Assembly (NCBI GenBank): GCA_934271655.1
Contig: CAKQRW010000044.1
Location: 1 to 26,346 of the forward strand
Direction: 5' to 3'
From: an uncultured Bacteroidaceae bacterium
Lineage (GTDB): Bacteria > Bacteroidota > Bacteroidia > Bacteroidales > Bacteroidaceae
DNA length: 26,346 nt
Positions 1 to 6,552 of this stretch are shown in pieces. The notes below the pieces were generated by a model that ran no database searches, had not been told where the DNA came from, and saw only the letters and a program-made list of their open reading frames with translations. Each line of letters begins with the position of its first letter. Position 1 is the stretch's first letter. Made by a program: the position numbers and the translations under genes.

Positions 1-78
1 CCGTTTGCGGCGCTTATAGAGGACATGTGGTCTCTGATATACAAATGGCTTATTGATAATTCAGCAAACACTAAATAA
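1..78 (+). CDS. C-terminal fragment of an upstream gene, product unknown
   Basis: Frame 1 is open from the first base and stops with TAA at 76-78, giving 25 residues rich in hydrophobic and aromatic positions (F, L, I, W, W, Y, W) and ending in SANTK. The codon choice resembles that of neighbouring genes, which is why I think it is the tail of a real gene cut by the window edge. It is too short to assign a family. The next gene starts about 125 bases downstream on the same strand. Confidence 0.5.
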   Translation, partial: PFAALIEDMWSLIYKWLIDNSANTK

Positions 79-202
79 AAACAGCACGAGATGCTTTCCG
101 CTGTCGCTTCAAAGGCATGGCTGTTTAATGAGGCAGCGACGAGATAACATAAAAAAAAAACGCAACAACGTAAAAAAACAACACGCAACAACTTTACACG
201 AC

Positions 203-1432
203 ATGAAACTAAAGTCAAAAACTACATTATGGATCGCAGCCCTCATCCTGGGAGCTGTGCTGGGAGCCTTCAATCTGCATGGACTGAACGCTTTCTTCGA
301 TTTCATCGCCACGGTCTACACCAAGCTGTTCCAGTTTGTGGCTGTGCCCACGATAGCTTTGGCCGTGCTCACCACGCTGGCCTCTTTCGGCACGCAGAAG
401 AACACTGGACGCATCTTTCTCAGGACGATAACGTACACTCTGCTCACTACTGTGTGTGCGGCTGGCATAGGCCTGCTGCTCTTCAAGCTGATAGCTCCAG
501 AGAACCTGCCTTCCGACATTGTGGCTGGAGGCGTGGCGGAGGTGCCGGAGAATCTGGAGGAACTGTCATACTATGACCACATACTCGGTGTGGTGCCAAG
601 CAACATCGTGCAGCCTTTCGCATCGGGCAATGTGCTCTCCATCCTCATCATAGCCGCTGCCTTGGGCTTGGGCCTGGCGCACCTGATAAAGAAGGGAGAC
701 AATGAGAATGTGCAGATAGTGTACAAGGCTGTGGTGGGATTGCAGGATCTGCTTTACACGCTCATCAATGCGCTCATATGGGCGCTGCCACTCGGCATCG
801 TGGCTTTTGCCGCCCAGCTCTCAGCCCAGGTGTCGGCAGGAGTCATAGTAGGTTCGCTGGGCAAGTATGTGGCTGTCATTCTGGGCAGCAACTGTGTGCA
901 GTTCTTCATCGTGCTTCCGCTTTTCCTCCTGTCGCGCGGTCTCAACCCACTGGATGTGCTGAAGAAGATGTCGCCTGCTGTGCTGATGGCTCTCTTCACC
1001 AAGTCTTCTGCCGCCACACTCCCTGTGACCATGCGCTCGGCTGAGGAGAACATGAGGGTAAAGCCAGAGGTGTCGCGCTTTGTGCTGCCTATATGCACCA
1101 CTATCAACATGAACGGATGCGCCGCCTTTATCCTTGTCACATCGCTGTATGTCTTGCAGAACGGAGGCTTTGAGCTTTCTCTTCCTGCCATGCTCACATG
1201 GCTGCTGGTGGCTGTCATCTCTGCCATAGGCAATGCCGGAGTGCCTATGGGATGCTATTTCCTCACGCTGTCGCTCATGGCTGGCACGCCTGGAGCTCCT
1301 GTGGGCATCATGGGCATCATCCTGCCTATCTTTGCTATAATAGACATGGTGGAGACTGCGGAGAATGTGTGGAGCGACTCGTGCGTGTGCGCTATGGTGG
1401 ACAAGGCTGAGAGGAATGGCTCTGAAAGATGA
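203..1432 (+). CDS. Dicarboxylate/amino acid:cation symporter (SLC1/DAACS family)
   Basis: Predicted 409-residue inner-membrane symporter that would import dicarboxylates or amino acids such as glutamate, aspartate or serine, driven by sodium or protons. The sequence is hydrophobic throughout and carries two SLC1 hallmarks: the serine-rich hairpin motif TKSSAATLPVT (about residues 266-276) and, in the following helix, NMNG (302-305) where the archaeal and eukaryotic transporters have NMDGT. The start at 203 is preferred because the protein then begins MKLKSKTTLW before the first membrane helix; the open frame runs upstream to 53 but that part is lysine/asparagine-rich and unlike the family. 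The change of the NMDGT aspartate to asparagine touches a residue used for sodium binding in characterised homologues, so the coupling ion cannot be assumed. The substrate cannot be read from sequence. It converges on the sigma-factor gene. Confidence 0.85.
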   Translation: MKLKSKTTLWIAALILGAVLGAFNLHGLNAFFDFIATVYTKLFQFVAVPTIALAVLTTLASFGTQKNTGRIFLRTITYTLLTTVCAAGIGLLLFKLIAPENLPSDIVAGGVAEVPENLEELSYYDHILGVVPSNIVQPFASGNVLSILIIAAALGLGLAHLIKKGDNENVQIVYKAVVGLQDLLYTLINALIWALPLGIVAFAAQLSAQVSAGVIVGSLGKYVAVILGSNCVQFFIVLPLFLLSRGLNPLDVLKKMSPAVLMALFTKSSAATLPVTMRSAEENMRVKPEVSRFVLPICTTINMNGCAAFILVTSLYVLQNGGFELSLPAMLTWLLVAVISAIGNAGVPMGCYFLTLSLMAGTPGAPVGIMGIILPIFAIIDMVETAENVWSDSCVCAMVDKAERNGSER

Positions 1433-1440
1433 TCGGGGTG

Positions 1441-1454
1441 TAAGCGCGCGCTTA
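1441..1454. repeat. 14-bp perfect palindrome just after the symporter stop
   Basis: TAAGCGCGCGCTTA lies eight bases after the symporter stop codon. It could form a short GC-rich stem at the 3' end of the mRNA, but no T-run follows it, so I do not call it a factor-independent terminator. Confidence 0.4.
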
Positions 1455-1552
1455 TAGCTGATATGGTGAACTCATAGTGGTGCATGGCTGTGCATCACAC
1501 TGCGCTTGGCTGGCAGAGGGTATCCGCAGCCCTTGTTTGGCTATGATGCCAA

Positions 1553-1752
1553 CCTATGGATTACGCATTTCGAACCTATGGTTTATGTGTTGCAATCCTA
1601 TGGATTGTACAATGCAAACCTATGGATTACATATTGCGCGACATAGGGCTTGTGTATTGCAGACCTAAGGCTAATATATGGCATGACATAGGGCTTGTGT
1701 ATTGCAGACCTAAGGCTAATATATCGCATGACATAGGGCTTGGCCATTGTAA
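1553..1752. repeat. Nine-unit intergenic array of 22-23-bp degenerate repeats (array A)
   Basis: Units begin at 1553, 1575, 1597, 1619, 1641, 1663, 1686, 1708 and 1731. The first four open with CCTATGG at exactly 22-bp spacing; the later ones alternate between ACATAGGG- and ACCTAAGG-type units. Most units carry TTGCA/TTGCG or a close variant near their right end. Units 5+6 and 7+8 form a 45-bp composite (1641-1685 and 1686-1730) identical except for one base, so that part was duplicated recently. CCTATG of unit 4 can pair with CATAGG of unit 5. The array fills the gap between two convergent genes. I see no gene here; the small open frames across it are products of the repetition. Function unknown. 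Confidence 0.85.
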
Positions 1753-1795
1753 GTTGTGCACTTGCGATGGCCAAGCCCTATGTCTTGCGATATAT
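1719..1795. terminator. Long hairpin formed by an inverted copy of the array A unit
   Basis: Bases 1719-1747 and 1767-1795 are reverse complements at 28 of 29 positions, with a 19-base spacer that can itself pair further. The left arm is the last array unit and the right arm is an inverted copy of that unit type. It lies between the stop codons of convergent genes, where a two-way terminator is expected, but there is no clear T-tract on either side. The hairpin is directly visible; the terminator role is inference. Confidence 0.55.
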
Positions 1796-1844
1796 GTGTG
1801 TGGCAGTCTGTGTGATGCCTTGTCTTGCTGTGGCATGGAGAACC

Positions 1845-2462
1845 TCACGCTATCTCCAGTCCGCGCTGTGTGGCGAGTTGCCTGAGATTGAGTATGGCGT
1901 ATCTCATGCGTCCGAGTGCGGTGTTGATGCTGCAGTTGGTCTTCTCTGCTATCTCCTTGAAAGACATCTCCTCTTCAAGGCGCATGAGTACCACCTCGCG
2001 CTGGGTGTCGGGAATGAGGTCGAGAAGTTCCTTGACTTCTTTCATAGTCTGCTGGTCTATCATCTCCTGCTCCCTGTTTTCGTTGATGGCGAAGCGTGAG
2101 TTGTTGAGTATGCTGTTGTGGCGCATGTTGCCGTTGTCATCGGTTGGCTCTTCGTCGGTGGACACGAGTTTGCCGCTCACATCTGTGCGGAAATGGTCTA
2201 TGATGTGGTTGTGCACTATGCGCATTATCCATGCGCTGAACTTGCCTGTCTCTGTGTATTTGCCGTTCTTGATGCGCACAACGACCTTGACGAAGATGTC
2301 TTGAAAGAGATCCTCCGCCAGCTCCTGGTTCTTGACCGTATTGTAGATGTATGAAAACACTTTGCTTTCGTAGCGTTTCAGCAACACGTCGAAGGCAATG
2401 TTGTTGCCTTGGGTGTACAGTTTCACCAACTGCTCGTCGGGCAGTCTGTTGATTTTATTCAT
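1845..2462 (-). CDS. ECF-type RNA polymerase sigma factor
   Basis: A 205-residue sigma-70 family protein of the extracytoplasmic-function type, which would direct RNA polymerase to a specific promoter set. Sigma region 2 spans roughly residues 24-94, with AEDLFQDIFVKV (2.2) and FSAWIMRIVHNHIIDHFR (2.3-2.4). An acidic linker follows, then region 4 at about 138-195 with the helix-turn-helix around FKEIAEKTNCSINTALGRMR. The start at 2462 gives MNKINRLPDEQL, the usual N-terminus for this group; the frame is open further upstream but without family resemblance. No anti-sigma (FecR-like) gene or TonB receptor lies beside it, so it is not an obvious member of a signal-transducing uptake locus. It has its own promoter inside a large palindrome, separating it from the fmt gene upstream. 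Confidence 0.93.
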   Translation of the reverse strand: MNKINRLPDEQLVKLYTQGNNIAFDVLLKRYESKVFSYIYNTVKNQELAEDLFQDIFVKVVVRIKNGKYTETGKFSAWIMRIVHNHIIDHFRTDVSGKLVSTDEEPTDDNGNMRHNSILNNSRFAINENREQEMIDQQTMKEVKELLDLIPDTQREVVLMRLEEEMSFKEIAEKTNCSINTALGRMRYAILNLRQLATQRGLEIA

Positions 2463-2543
2463 TATGCTCTTTATTTTTATCAGCGTAATGTCTTTCCGAT
2501 AGGCAATGTCTTTTAGCAGATTAAACAATAGTGTGGCAAACAA

Positions 2544-2597
2544 AAAATGTTTGGTGTTGCAAAGTAACGTAAATTACTTTAAAACACCAAACATTTT
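2544..2597. repeat. Two-step palindrome over the sigma-factor promoter
   Basis: The outer arms 2544-2558 and 2583-2597 are perfect 15-bp reverse complements. Inside them 2561-2567 and 2574-2580 are a further perfect 7-bp pair, separated from the outer arms by two unpaired bases on each side. The predicted promoter elements for the sigma gene lie inside the palindrome. It may be an operator for a dimeric regulator or a structured DNA element; it could also act as a terminator for the fmt transcript running in from the right. Confidence 0.7.
2560..2591 (-). promoter_or_regulatory. Predicted promoter of the ECF sigma gene
   Basis: On the minus strand TTTG (2588-2591) is followed after 20 bases by TTACTTTG (2560-2567). 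This fits the Bacteroidetes primary promoter (TTTG, about 20 bases, TAnnTTTG) except for one mismatch in the -7 element. It would leave a leader of about 90 bases before the ATG at 2462. Confidence 0.5.
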
Positions 2598-2708
2598 GTT
2601 GCCTTTTGCGCTTGCAGATGCAATATTTGTATAAAATTTTCGTTTCAGGCTCGCTTTGCTGCTGTGTCGCTGTCGGCTCTTGGGGGGCGCGGCAGCGAGG
2701 TGGGCGGC

Positions 2709-3665
2709 TTATTCGAAGCGTGATCCTTCCTCTATCTTGAAGCCGCGCAGGAGGTCGGCTGTGGCCATGCGCTTCTTGCCTTCAATCTGCAGCGCGTGTA
2801 TGTCGAGCCATCCGTCGGCTGTGGCTGCGCGCAGGTATGTCTTGTGGTCTGTAGCCAGGGTGCCTGGCTCGGCTGCGGAGCGGCTGTCTGGCATGGGCGA
2901 TGCTTCTGTTATCTTGACCGACTTGCCGTTGAGCGTGGTCCATGCGGCAGGGTAGGGGCTCAGTCCGCGCACGAAATTGTGCAGCTGCTCTGAGGTCTGG
3001 TTCCAGTCGATGCGGCATGTCTCGCGGAATATCTTCGGGGCTGGCGTGGGCTCCACGCCTGTGATGCAGTCTTGTGGCATGGACTTGACGGTGCCCGCGA
3101 TGATGTTGTCCACTGTCTCTATGACGAGCTGTCCGCTGAGGGCCATGAGCTTGTCGTGTACAGTCTCGGCGTTGTCGGTGTCGCTGATGCCTATCTTCAC
3201 CTGCTGGATGATGTCGCCTGTGTCTATCTCATGCTTGAGGAAGAAGGTGGTCACGCCTGTCTCTTTCTCGCCGTTGATGACGGCCCAGTTGATTGGGGCA
3301 GCGCCGCGGTACTTGGGCAGAAGGCTGGCGTGGGCGTTGAAGGTGCCGAGTGGCGGCATCTGCCATACTACCTTAGGCAGCATGCGGAAGGCCACCACTA
3401 TCTGCAGGTCGGCGTGGAGGGCGCGCAGCTGCTCCACGAAGTCGGGGTCTTTGAGGTTGGCTGGCTGCATGATGTTGAGGCCATGCTCCATGGCGTATAT
3501 CTTGACGGGGCTTGGCTGGAGCTGGCTGCCGTGGCGGCCAATTGGCTTGTCGGGCATGGTGATGACGGCTACGACGTTGTAGCCGCCCTCGACGAGCGCG
3601 CGCAGACTCTCTACTGCGAAGTCGGGGGTGCCCATGTACACTATTCTGAGGCTTTCTTTTGTCAT
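2709..3665 (-). CDS. fmt: Methionyl-tRNA formyltransferase
   Basis: A 318-residue enzyme that transfers a formyl group from 10-formyltetrahydrofolate to the methionine on initiator tRNA in the cytoplasm. The N-terminal Rossmann-like domain starts RIVYMGTPDFAVESL. The catalytic region reads GTFNAHASLLPKYRGAAPINW, giving the conserved Asn (110) and His (112) of the HxSLLP signature, and the catalytic Asp lies in EIDTGDI (148). The C-terminal part (about 205-310) matches the tRNA-binding barrel domain. Length is normal. It is the last gene of a same-strand run beginning at the LysE-type gene, 139 bases downstream of the CLC gene. That gap is AT-rich close to the fmt start and GC-rich near the CLC stop, and I see no convincing promoter in it. 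Confidence 0.97.
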   Translation of the reverse strand: MTKESLRIVYMGTPDFAVESLRALVEGGYNVVAVITMPDKPIGRHGSQLQPSPVKIYAMEHGLNIMQPANLKDPDFVEQLRALHADLQIVVAFRMLPKVVWQMPPLGTFNAHASLLPKYRGAAPINWAVINGEKETGVTTFFLKHEIDTGDIIQQVKIGISDTDNAETVHDKLMALSGQLVIETVDNIIAGTVKSMPQDCITGVEPTPAPKIFRETCRIDWNQTSEQLHNFVRGLSPYPAAWTTLNGKSVKITEASPMPDSRSAAEPGTLATDHKTYLRAATADGWLDIHALQIEGKKRMATADLLRGFKIEEGSRFE

Positions 3666-3804
3666 GTTATGTTCTATTATATATATAATGTGTAATGTAT
3701 GGCGATGCTGGCGTTGACGCTGCGGCTGGCAGCGCGCTCATGCTGGCATCGGGTGTGGGTGTCTGCGGGATGAGGCCTGGCGTGCCGGCGGCTTTGCCGG
3801 CCTG

Positions 3805-5616
3805 TCACTCCTGGCTGAACTTGATGAGTGTCTCTCTGTAGCTGGTGAAGAGGCCGGAGCGCGAGATGAATCCCAGGTATCTGTTGTCGGCGTCGACCAC
3901 GGGAAGGTTCCAGGCCTTGGTGTCTTCAAACTTCTGCGCCACCACCTTCAGCGAGTCTGTCTCAAGAAGCACGGCTGGCGCTGGCTTCATGAAGGAGCCT
4001 ACGGTGTACTGGTTGTAAAGCTCCGGACGGAAGATGTAGAGGCGCACGGAGTCGAGTGACACCACGCCGAGGAAGTGGCCGCTCGGGTCGAGGACAGGGA
4101 AGATGTTGCGGTGTGACTTGGAGATGGTCACTACCAGACGCTGGAGAGACATGTCCTTGCTCAGGGGCTTGTAGTCTTTCTCTATCACCGACTCCAGGTT
4201 GAGCACGGTCAGTATGGCCTTGTCCTTGTCGTGGGTGAGCAGCTGGCCGCGGCGGGCCAGGCGCATGGCGTAGATGCTGTGCGGCTCGAAGATGTTGATG
4301 GTGAGGTAGGACACGACAGACACTATCATCAGCGGAACAAAAAGGGCGTAGCCTCCTGTGAGCTCGGCTATGAGGAAGATGCCTGTGAGAGGGGCGTGCA
4401 TCACGCCCGACATGAGTCCGGCCATGCCGTAGAGGCCGCTGTTCTTCTCGGAGAGGTAGCAGGAGTCGCCCATGTTGAGCCCTAAGCTCATGTCCCACAG
4501 ATTGGCGAAGATGAATCCTGCTATGCAGCCCAGGAAGAGGCTCGGCGCGAATGTTCCGCCGCAGCCTCCGCCGCCGTTGGTGGCTGTGGTGGCGAAGACC
4601 TTGAAGACGAGCACAAGCCCGAGGTATATGAGCAGGTTGCTGTCGTTGCCGAAGAAGAAGGTGTTGTGCATGATTTCCTGGGCGGGTGCGTTGCTGATGA
4701 GCTGGTTGATGACATCGTATCCCTCGCCGTACATGGCTGGGAAGAAATAGATGAGCACACCGAGCACCACAGCGCCAAGCAGAAACTTGTACCAGCGGTT
4801 TTTCACTTTGCCGAAGATGCCCTCAAACCAGTTCATGGCTCGGGTGAAGTAAAGGCTGACGAGTCCGCAGGCCACTCCGAGGAGTATGCAGCCGGGAATG
4901 ATGTCGATGGTGAATGCCTTGCTCAGGTTGAAGTCGAACTGTGGGGATGTGCCGTAGAAGGCATATGACACGCAGACCGATGTGATGCTGGTGACTAGCA
5001 ATGGCAGGAGGGACGAGAAGCTCAGGTCGAGCATGAGTACCTCAAGCACGAACACCAGGCCGGCTATGGGGGCCTTGAACACACCAGACACGGCACCCGC
5101 TGCGCCGCAGCCTACGAGGAGCATGAGTGTCTTGGGGGGCAGGTGGAAACGCTTGCCAAAGTCGGAGCCCCAGGCTGCTCCCGTAAGGACAATCGGGGCC
5201 TCTGCTCCCACAGAGCCGCCAAAGCCGATGGTGATGGCGCTGGCGATGATGCTCGACCAGCGGTTGTGTGACTTGATGCGGCTGCGGCCTCGCGACATGG
5301 CATAGAGTATCTTTGTCACTCCGTGGCTTATGTCGCCGCGCACGATGTAGCGGACAAACAGCATGGTGAGCAGGATGCCTATGGCCGGGAACACCAGATA
5401 GAGCAGGTTGGTGTCTTTGGCCACGAAGCCTGACGTGAGCAAATGCTTGATTTCCTCAATGAGCGACTTGAGCACATAGGCTGTCAGACCTGTGCACACG
5501 CCTACCATGAGGCTTAGCATGAGCACTATCTGACGCTCTGTGTGGTCGCCCTTTATCCAGTCTGTGACAACCTGGAAAAACTGTATCTCTTTGCGTCTTA
5601 GTTTGATGAGATTCAT
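3805..5616 (-). CDS. CLC-family chloride channel/antiporter with two CBS domains
   Basis: A 603-residue inner-membrane protein predicted to conduct or exchange chloride or related anions. The CLC core covers about residues 25-455: GSVGAEAP (134-141) corresponds to the GREGP filter motif and retains the gating glutamate as E139; GGGGCGGTFAPSLFLG (about 348-363) is the second anion-site motif; Y449 aligns with the anion-coordinating tyrosine of E. coli ClC. Two CBS domains follow (about 474-535 and 542-600) and probably bind nucleotides. By my alignment the internal proton-pathway glutamate (E203 in E. coli ClC) is V193 here. The start at 5616 gives MNLIKLRRKEIQFF; the frame is open to 5778 but that extension crosses a hairpin and looks non-coding. 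It lies 184 bases downstream of the Sua5 gene. Confidence 0.93.
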   Translation of the reverse strand: MNLIKLRRKEIQFFQVVTDWIKGDHTERQIVLMLSLMVGVCTGLTAYVLKSLIEEIKHLLTSGFVAKDTNLLYLVFPAIGILLTMLFVRYIVRGDISHGVTKILYAMSRGRSRIKSHNRWSSIIASAITIGFGGSVGAEAPIVLTGAAWGSDFGKRFHLPPKTLMLLVGCGAAGAVSGVFKAPIAGLVFVLEVLMLDLSFSSLLPLLVTSITSVCVSYAFYGTSPQFDFNLSKAFTIDIIPGCILLGVACGLVSLYFTRAMNWFEGIFGKVKNRWYKFLLGAVVLGVLIYFFPAMYGEGYDVINQLISNAPAQEIMHNTFFFGNDSNLLIYLGLVLVFKVFATTATNGGGGCGGTFAPSLFLGCIAGFIFANLWDMSLGLNMGDSCYLSEKNSGLYGMAGLMSGVMHAPLTGIFLIAELTGGYALFVPLMIVSVVSYLTINIFEPHSIYAMRLARRGQLLTHDKDKAILTVLNLESVIEKDYKPLSKDMSLQRLVVTISKSHRNIFPVLDPSGHFLGVVSLDSVRLYIFRPELYNQYTVGSFMKPAPAVLLETDSLKVVAQKFEDTKAWNLPVVDADNRYLGFISRSGLFTSYRETLIKFSQE

Positions 5617-5741
5617 AGGTGACTGTGTGTGTGATGTGTTGTCGGTATAGAGAGTCGGCATGGGGGAGGCTTGCCGCAGGCGGGGGCACTCTTCATGCCG
5701 CATGGCGATTCTGGGAATCTGCCTGAGGATGAAAAATGATG

Positions 5742-5785
5742 AAAGGGGAGCGCGCTCCTTGGGGCAGGAGCGTGCCATCCCCTTT
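5742..5785 (-). terminator. Possible terminator or attenuator between the Sua5 and CLC genes
   Basis: Bases 5742-5759 and 5766-5785 form an imperfect stem: AAAGGGGA pairs with TCCCCTTT and GCTCCT with AGGAGC, with a small mismatched bulge in between. In the minus-strand transcript the stem is followed by a run containing five Ts. It lies 16 bases after the Sua5 stop codon, so it may reduce read-through into the CLC gene. Confidence 0.5.
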
Positions 5786-5800
5786 GTGTGAAGAGCGCGT

Positions 5801-6367
5801 CTATTCTCTTATGATGGTGAACTGCCCGTTGGCGTCCATCTTGATGATGCTGCTCGGCTTGTGCTTCTCGCGGCACTGGCGGTTGTACTTGACCACGTAG
5901 TCCACGGCTTCCTTTATCTCGTCTGATATCTCGTCGAAGGTCTGGGGCGTGGGCTCGCCGCTGATGTTGGCGCTTGTGCTGACCACAGGCTTCTGGAAAC
6001 GGAAGCACAGCTCCTTGCTGAACTCTTCACGCGTGATGCGTATGCCTGCGCTGCCGTCGGCCGCGATGAGGTTGGGCGCCAGGCCCGACACGTTGTCGAA
6101 GATGACGGTGAGGGGCTTTTCCGACAGCTCTATCATGTTCCATGTGACGTCTGCCACGTTGCGCACATAGCGCTGCAGGCGCACGTCGCTGTCTACAAGG
6201 CTGATGAGGGCCTTGCTGTCGTCGCGCCTCTTTATCTCGTACACTTTCTTCACCGCTTCTGGATTGGTGGCATCGCATCCTATGCCCCATACGGTGTCGG
6301 TGGGGTAGAGTATCACGCCGCCGGCGCGCATCACCTCCACCGCTTTCTTTACTTCGTCTATTAACAT
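5801..6367 (-). CDS. L-threonylcarbamoyladenylate synthase, Sua5/YciO/YrdC family
   Basis: A 188-residue cytoplasmic protein of the family that makes threonylcarbamoyl-AMP from threonine, bicarbonate and ATP for the t6A modification of ANN-decoding tRNAs. The start MLIDEVKKAVEVMRAGGVILYPTDTVWGIGCD contains the family's YPTDTVxGLG-type motif. K46-R47-R48 matches the KxR element, and STSANISGEP (about 130-139) is the signature near the C-terminus. This is the short form with only the YrdC domain. YrdC and YciO paralogues are hard to separate by eye, so I give no gene symbol. The start at 6367 is chosen over the open extension to 6424 because the extension is proline/alanine-rich and unlike the family. 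The gap to the upstream prfC gene is 163 bases. Confidence 0.88.
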   Translation of the reverse strand: MLIDEVKKAVEVMRAGGVILYPTDTVWGIGCDATNPEAVKKVYEIKRRDDSKALISLVDSDVRLQRYVRNVADVTWNMIELSEKPLTVIFDNVSGLAPNLIAADGSAGIRITREEFSKELCFRFQKPVVSTSANISGEPTPQTFDEISDEIKEAVDYVVKYNRQCREKHKPSSIIKMDANGQFTIIRE

Positions 6368-6477
6368 GGCTGTTTGCTTTCTTTGTTTGAGGGGCAAGCT
6401 GGCGGGCGCTGGCGGCCTGGCCATGGCTTGCCTGTTGTTGTGATTAGTGGGCCCGGTTGCCTGTGTAGGCTATGTGG

Positions 6478-6552
6478 ACCGCTGTTGGCTGAACTCTGAT
6501 GTGAAGTGGCGCTTATGAGGGCCGCTGTTGTCAGAACTCTGATGTGAAGTGG
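6478..6552. repeat. 43-bp tandem duplication at the 3' end of prfC
   Basis: A block starting near 6478 recurs 43 bases later near 6521; both copies carry the same 19 bases GAACTCTGATGTGAAGTGG (6491-6509 and 6534-6552). The right copy contains the last six codons of prfC and ends at its stop codon (6531-6533); the left copy is an extra, non-coding duplicate beyond the stop. Confidence 0.75.

Noticed and set aside
1553..1752. CRISPR array
   Set aside because: Units are contiguous, with no unique spacers between conserved repeats, and no cas genes are present.
1556..1885. 109-residue plus-strand frame with 15-residue repeats (HDIGLVYCRPKANI)
   Set aside because: It is the translation of the 45-bp double unit of array A, and it runs into the antisense of the sigma gene. 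There is no conserved family, signal or usual codon pattern.
2598..2708. Terminator of fmt
   Set aside because: Only a six-base stem (TCGCTG/CAGCGA) around 2665-2700 and no T-run in the right direction; too weak to call.
3783..3802. Hairpin GCCGGC...GCCGGC right after the CLC stop
   Set aside because: Each arm is self-complementary and only six bases long, with no T-tract; it may be chance in GC-rich DNA.
5613..6008. 131-residue minus-strand frame between the CLC and Sua5 genes
   Set aside because: It overlaps the Sua5 3' end in another frame and crosses the hairpin at 5742-5785. Composition is H/R/P-rich, typical of a frame-shadow.
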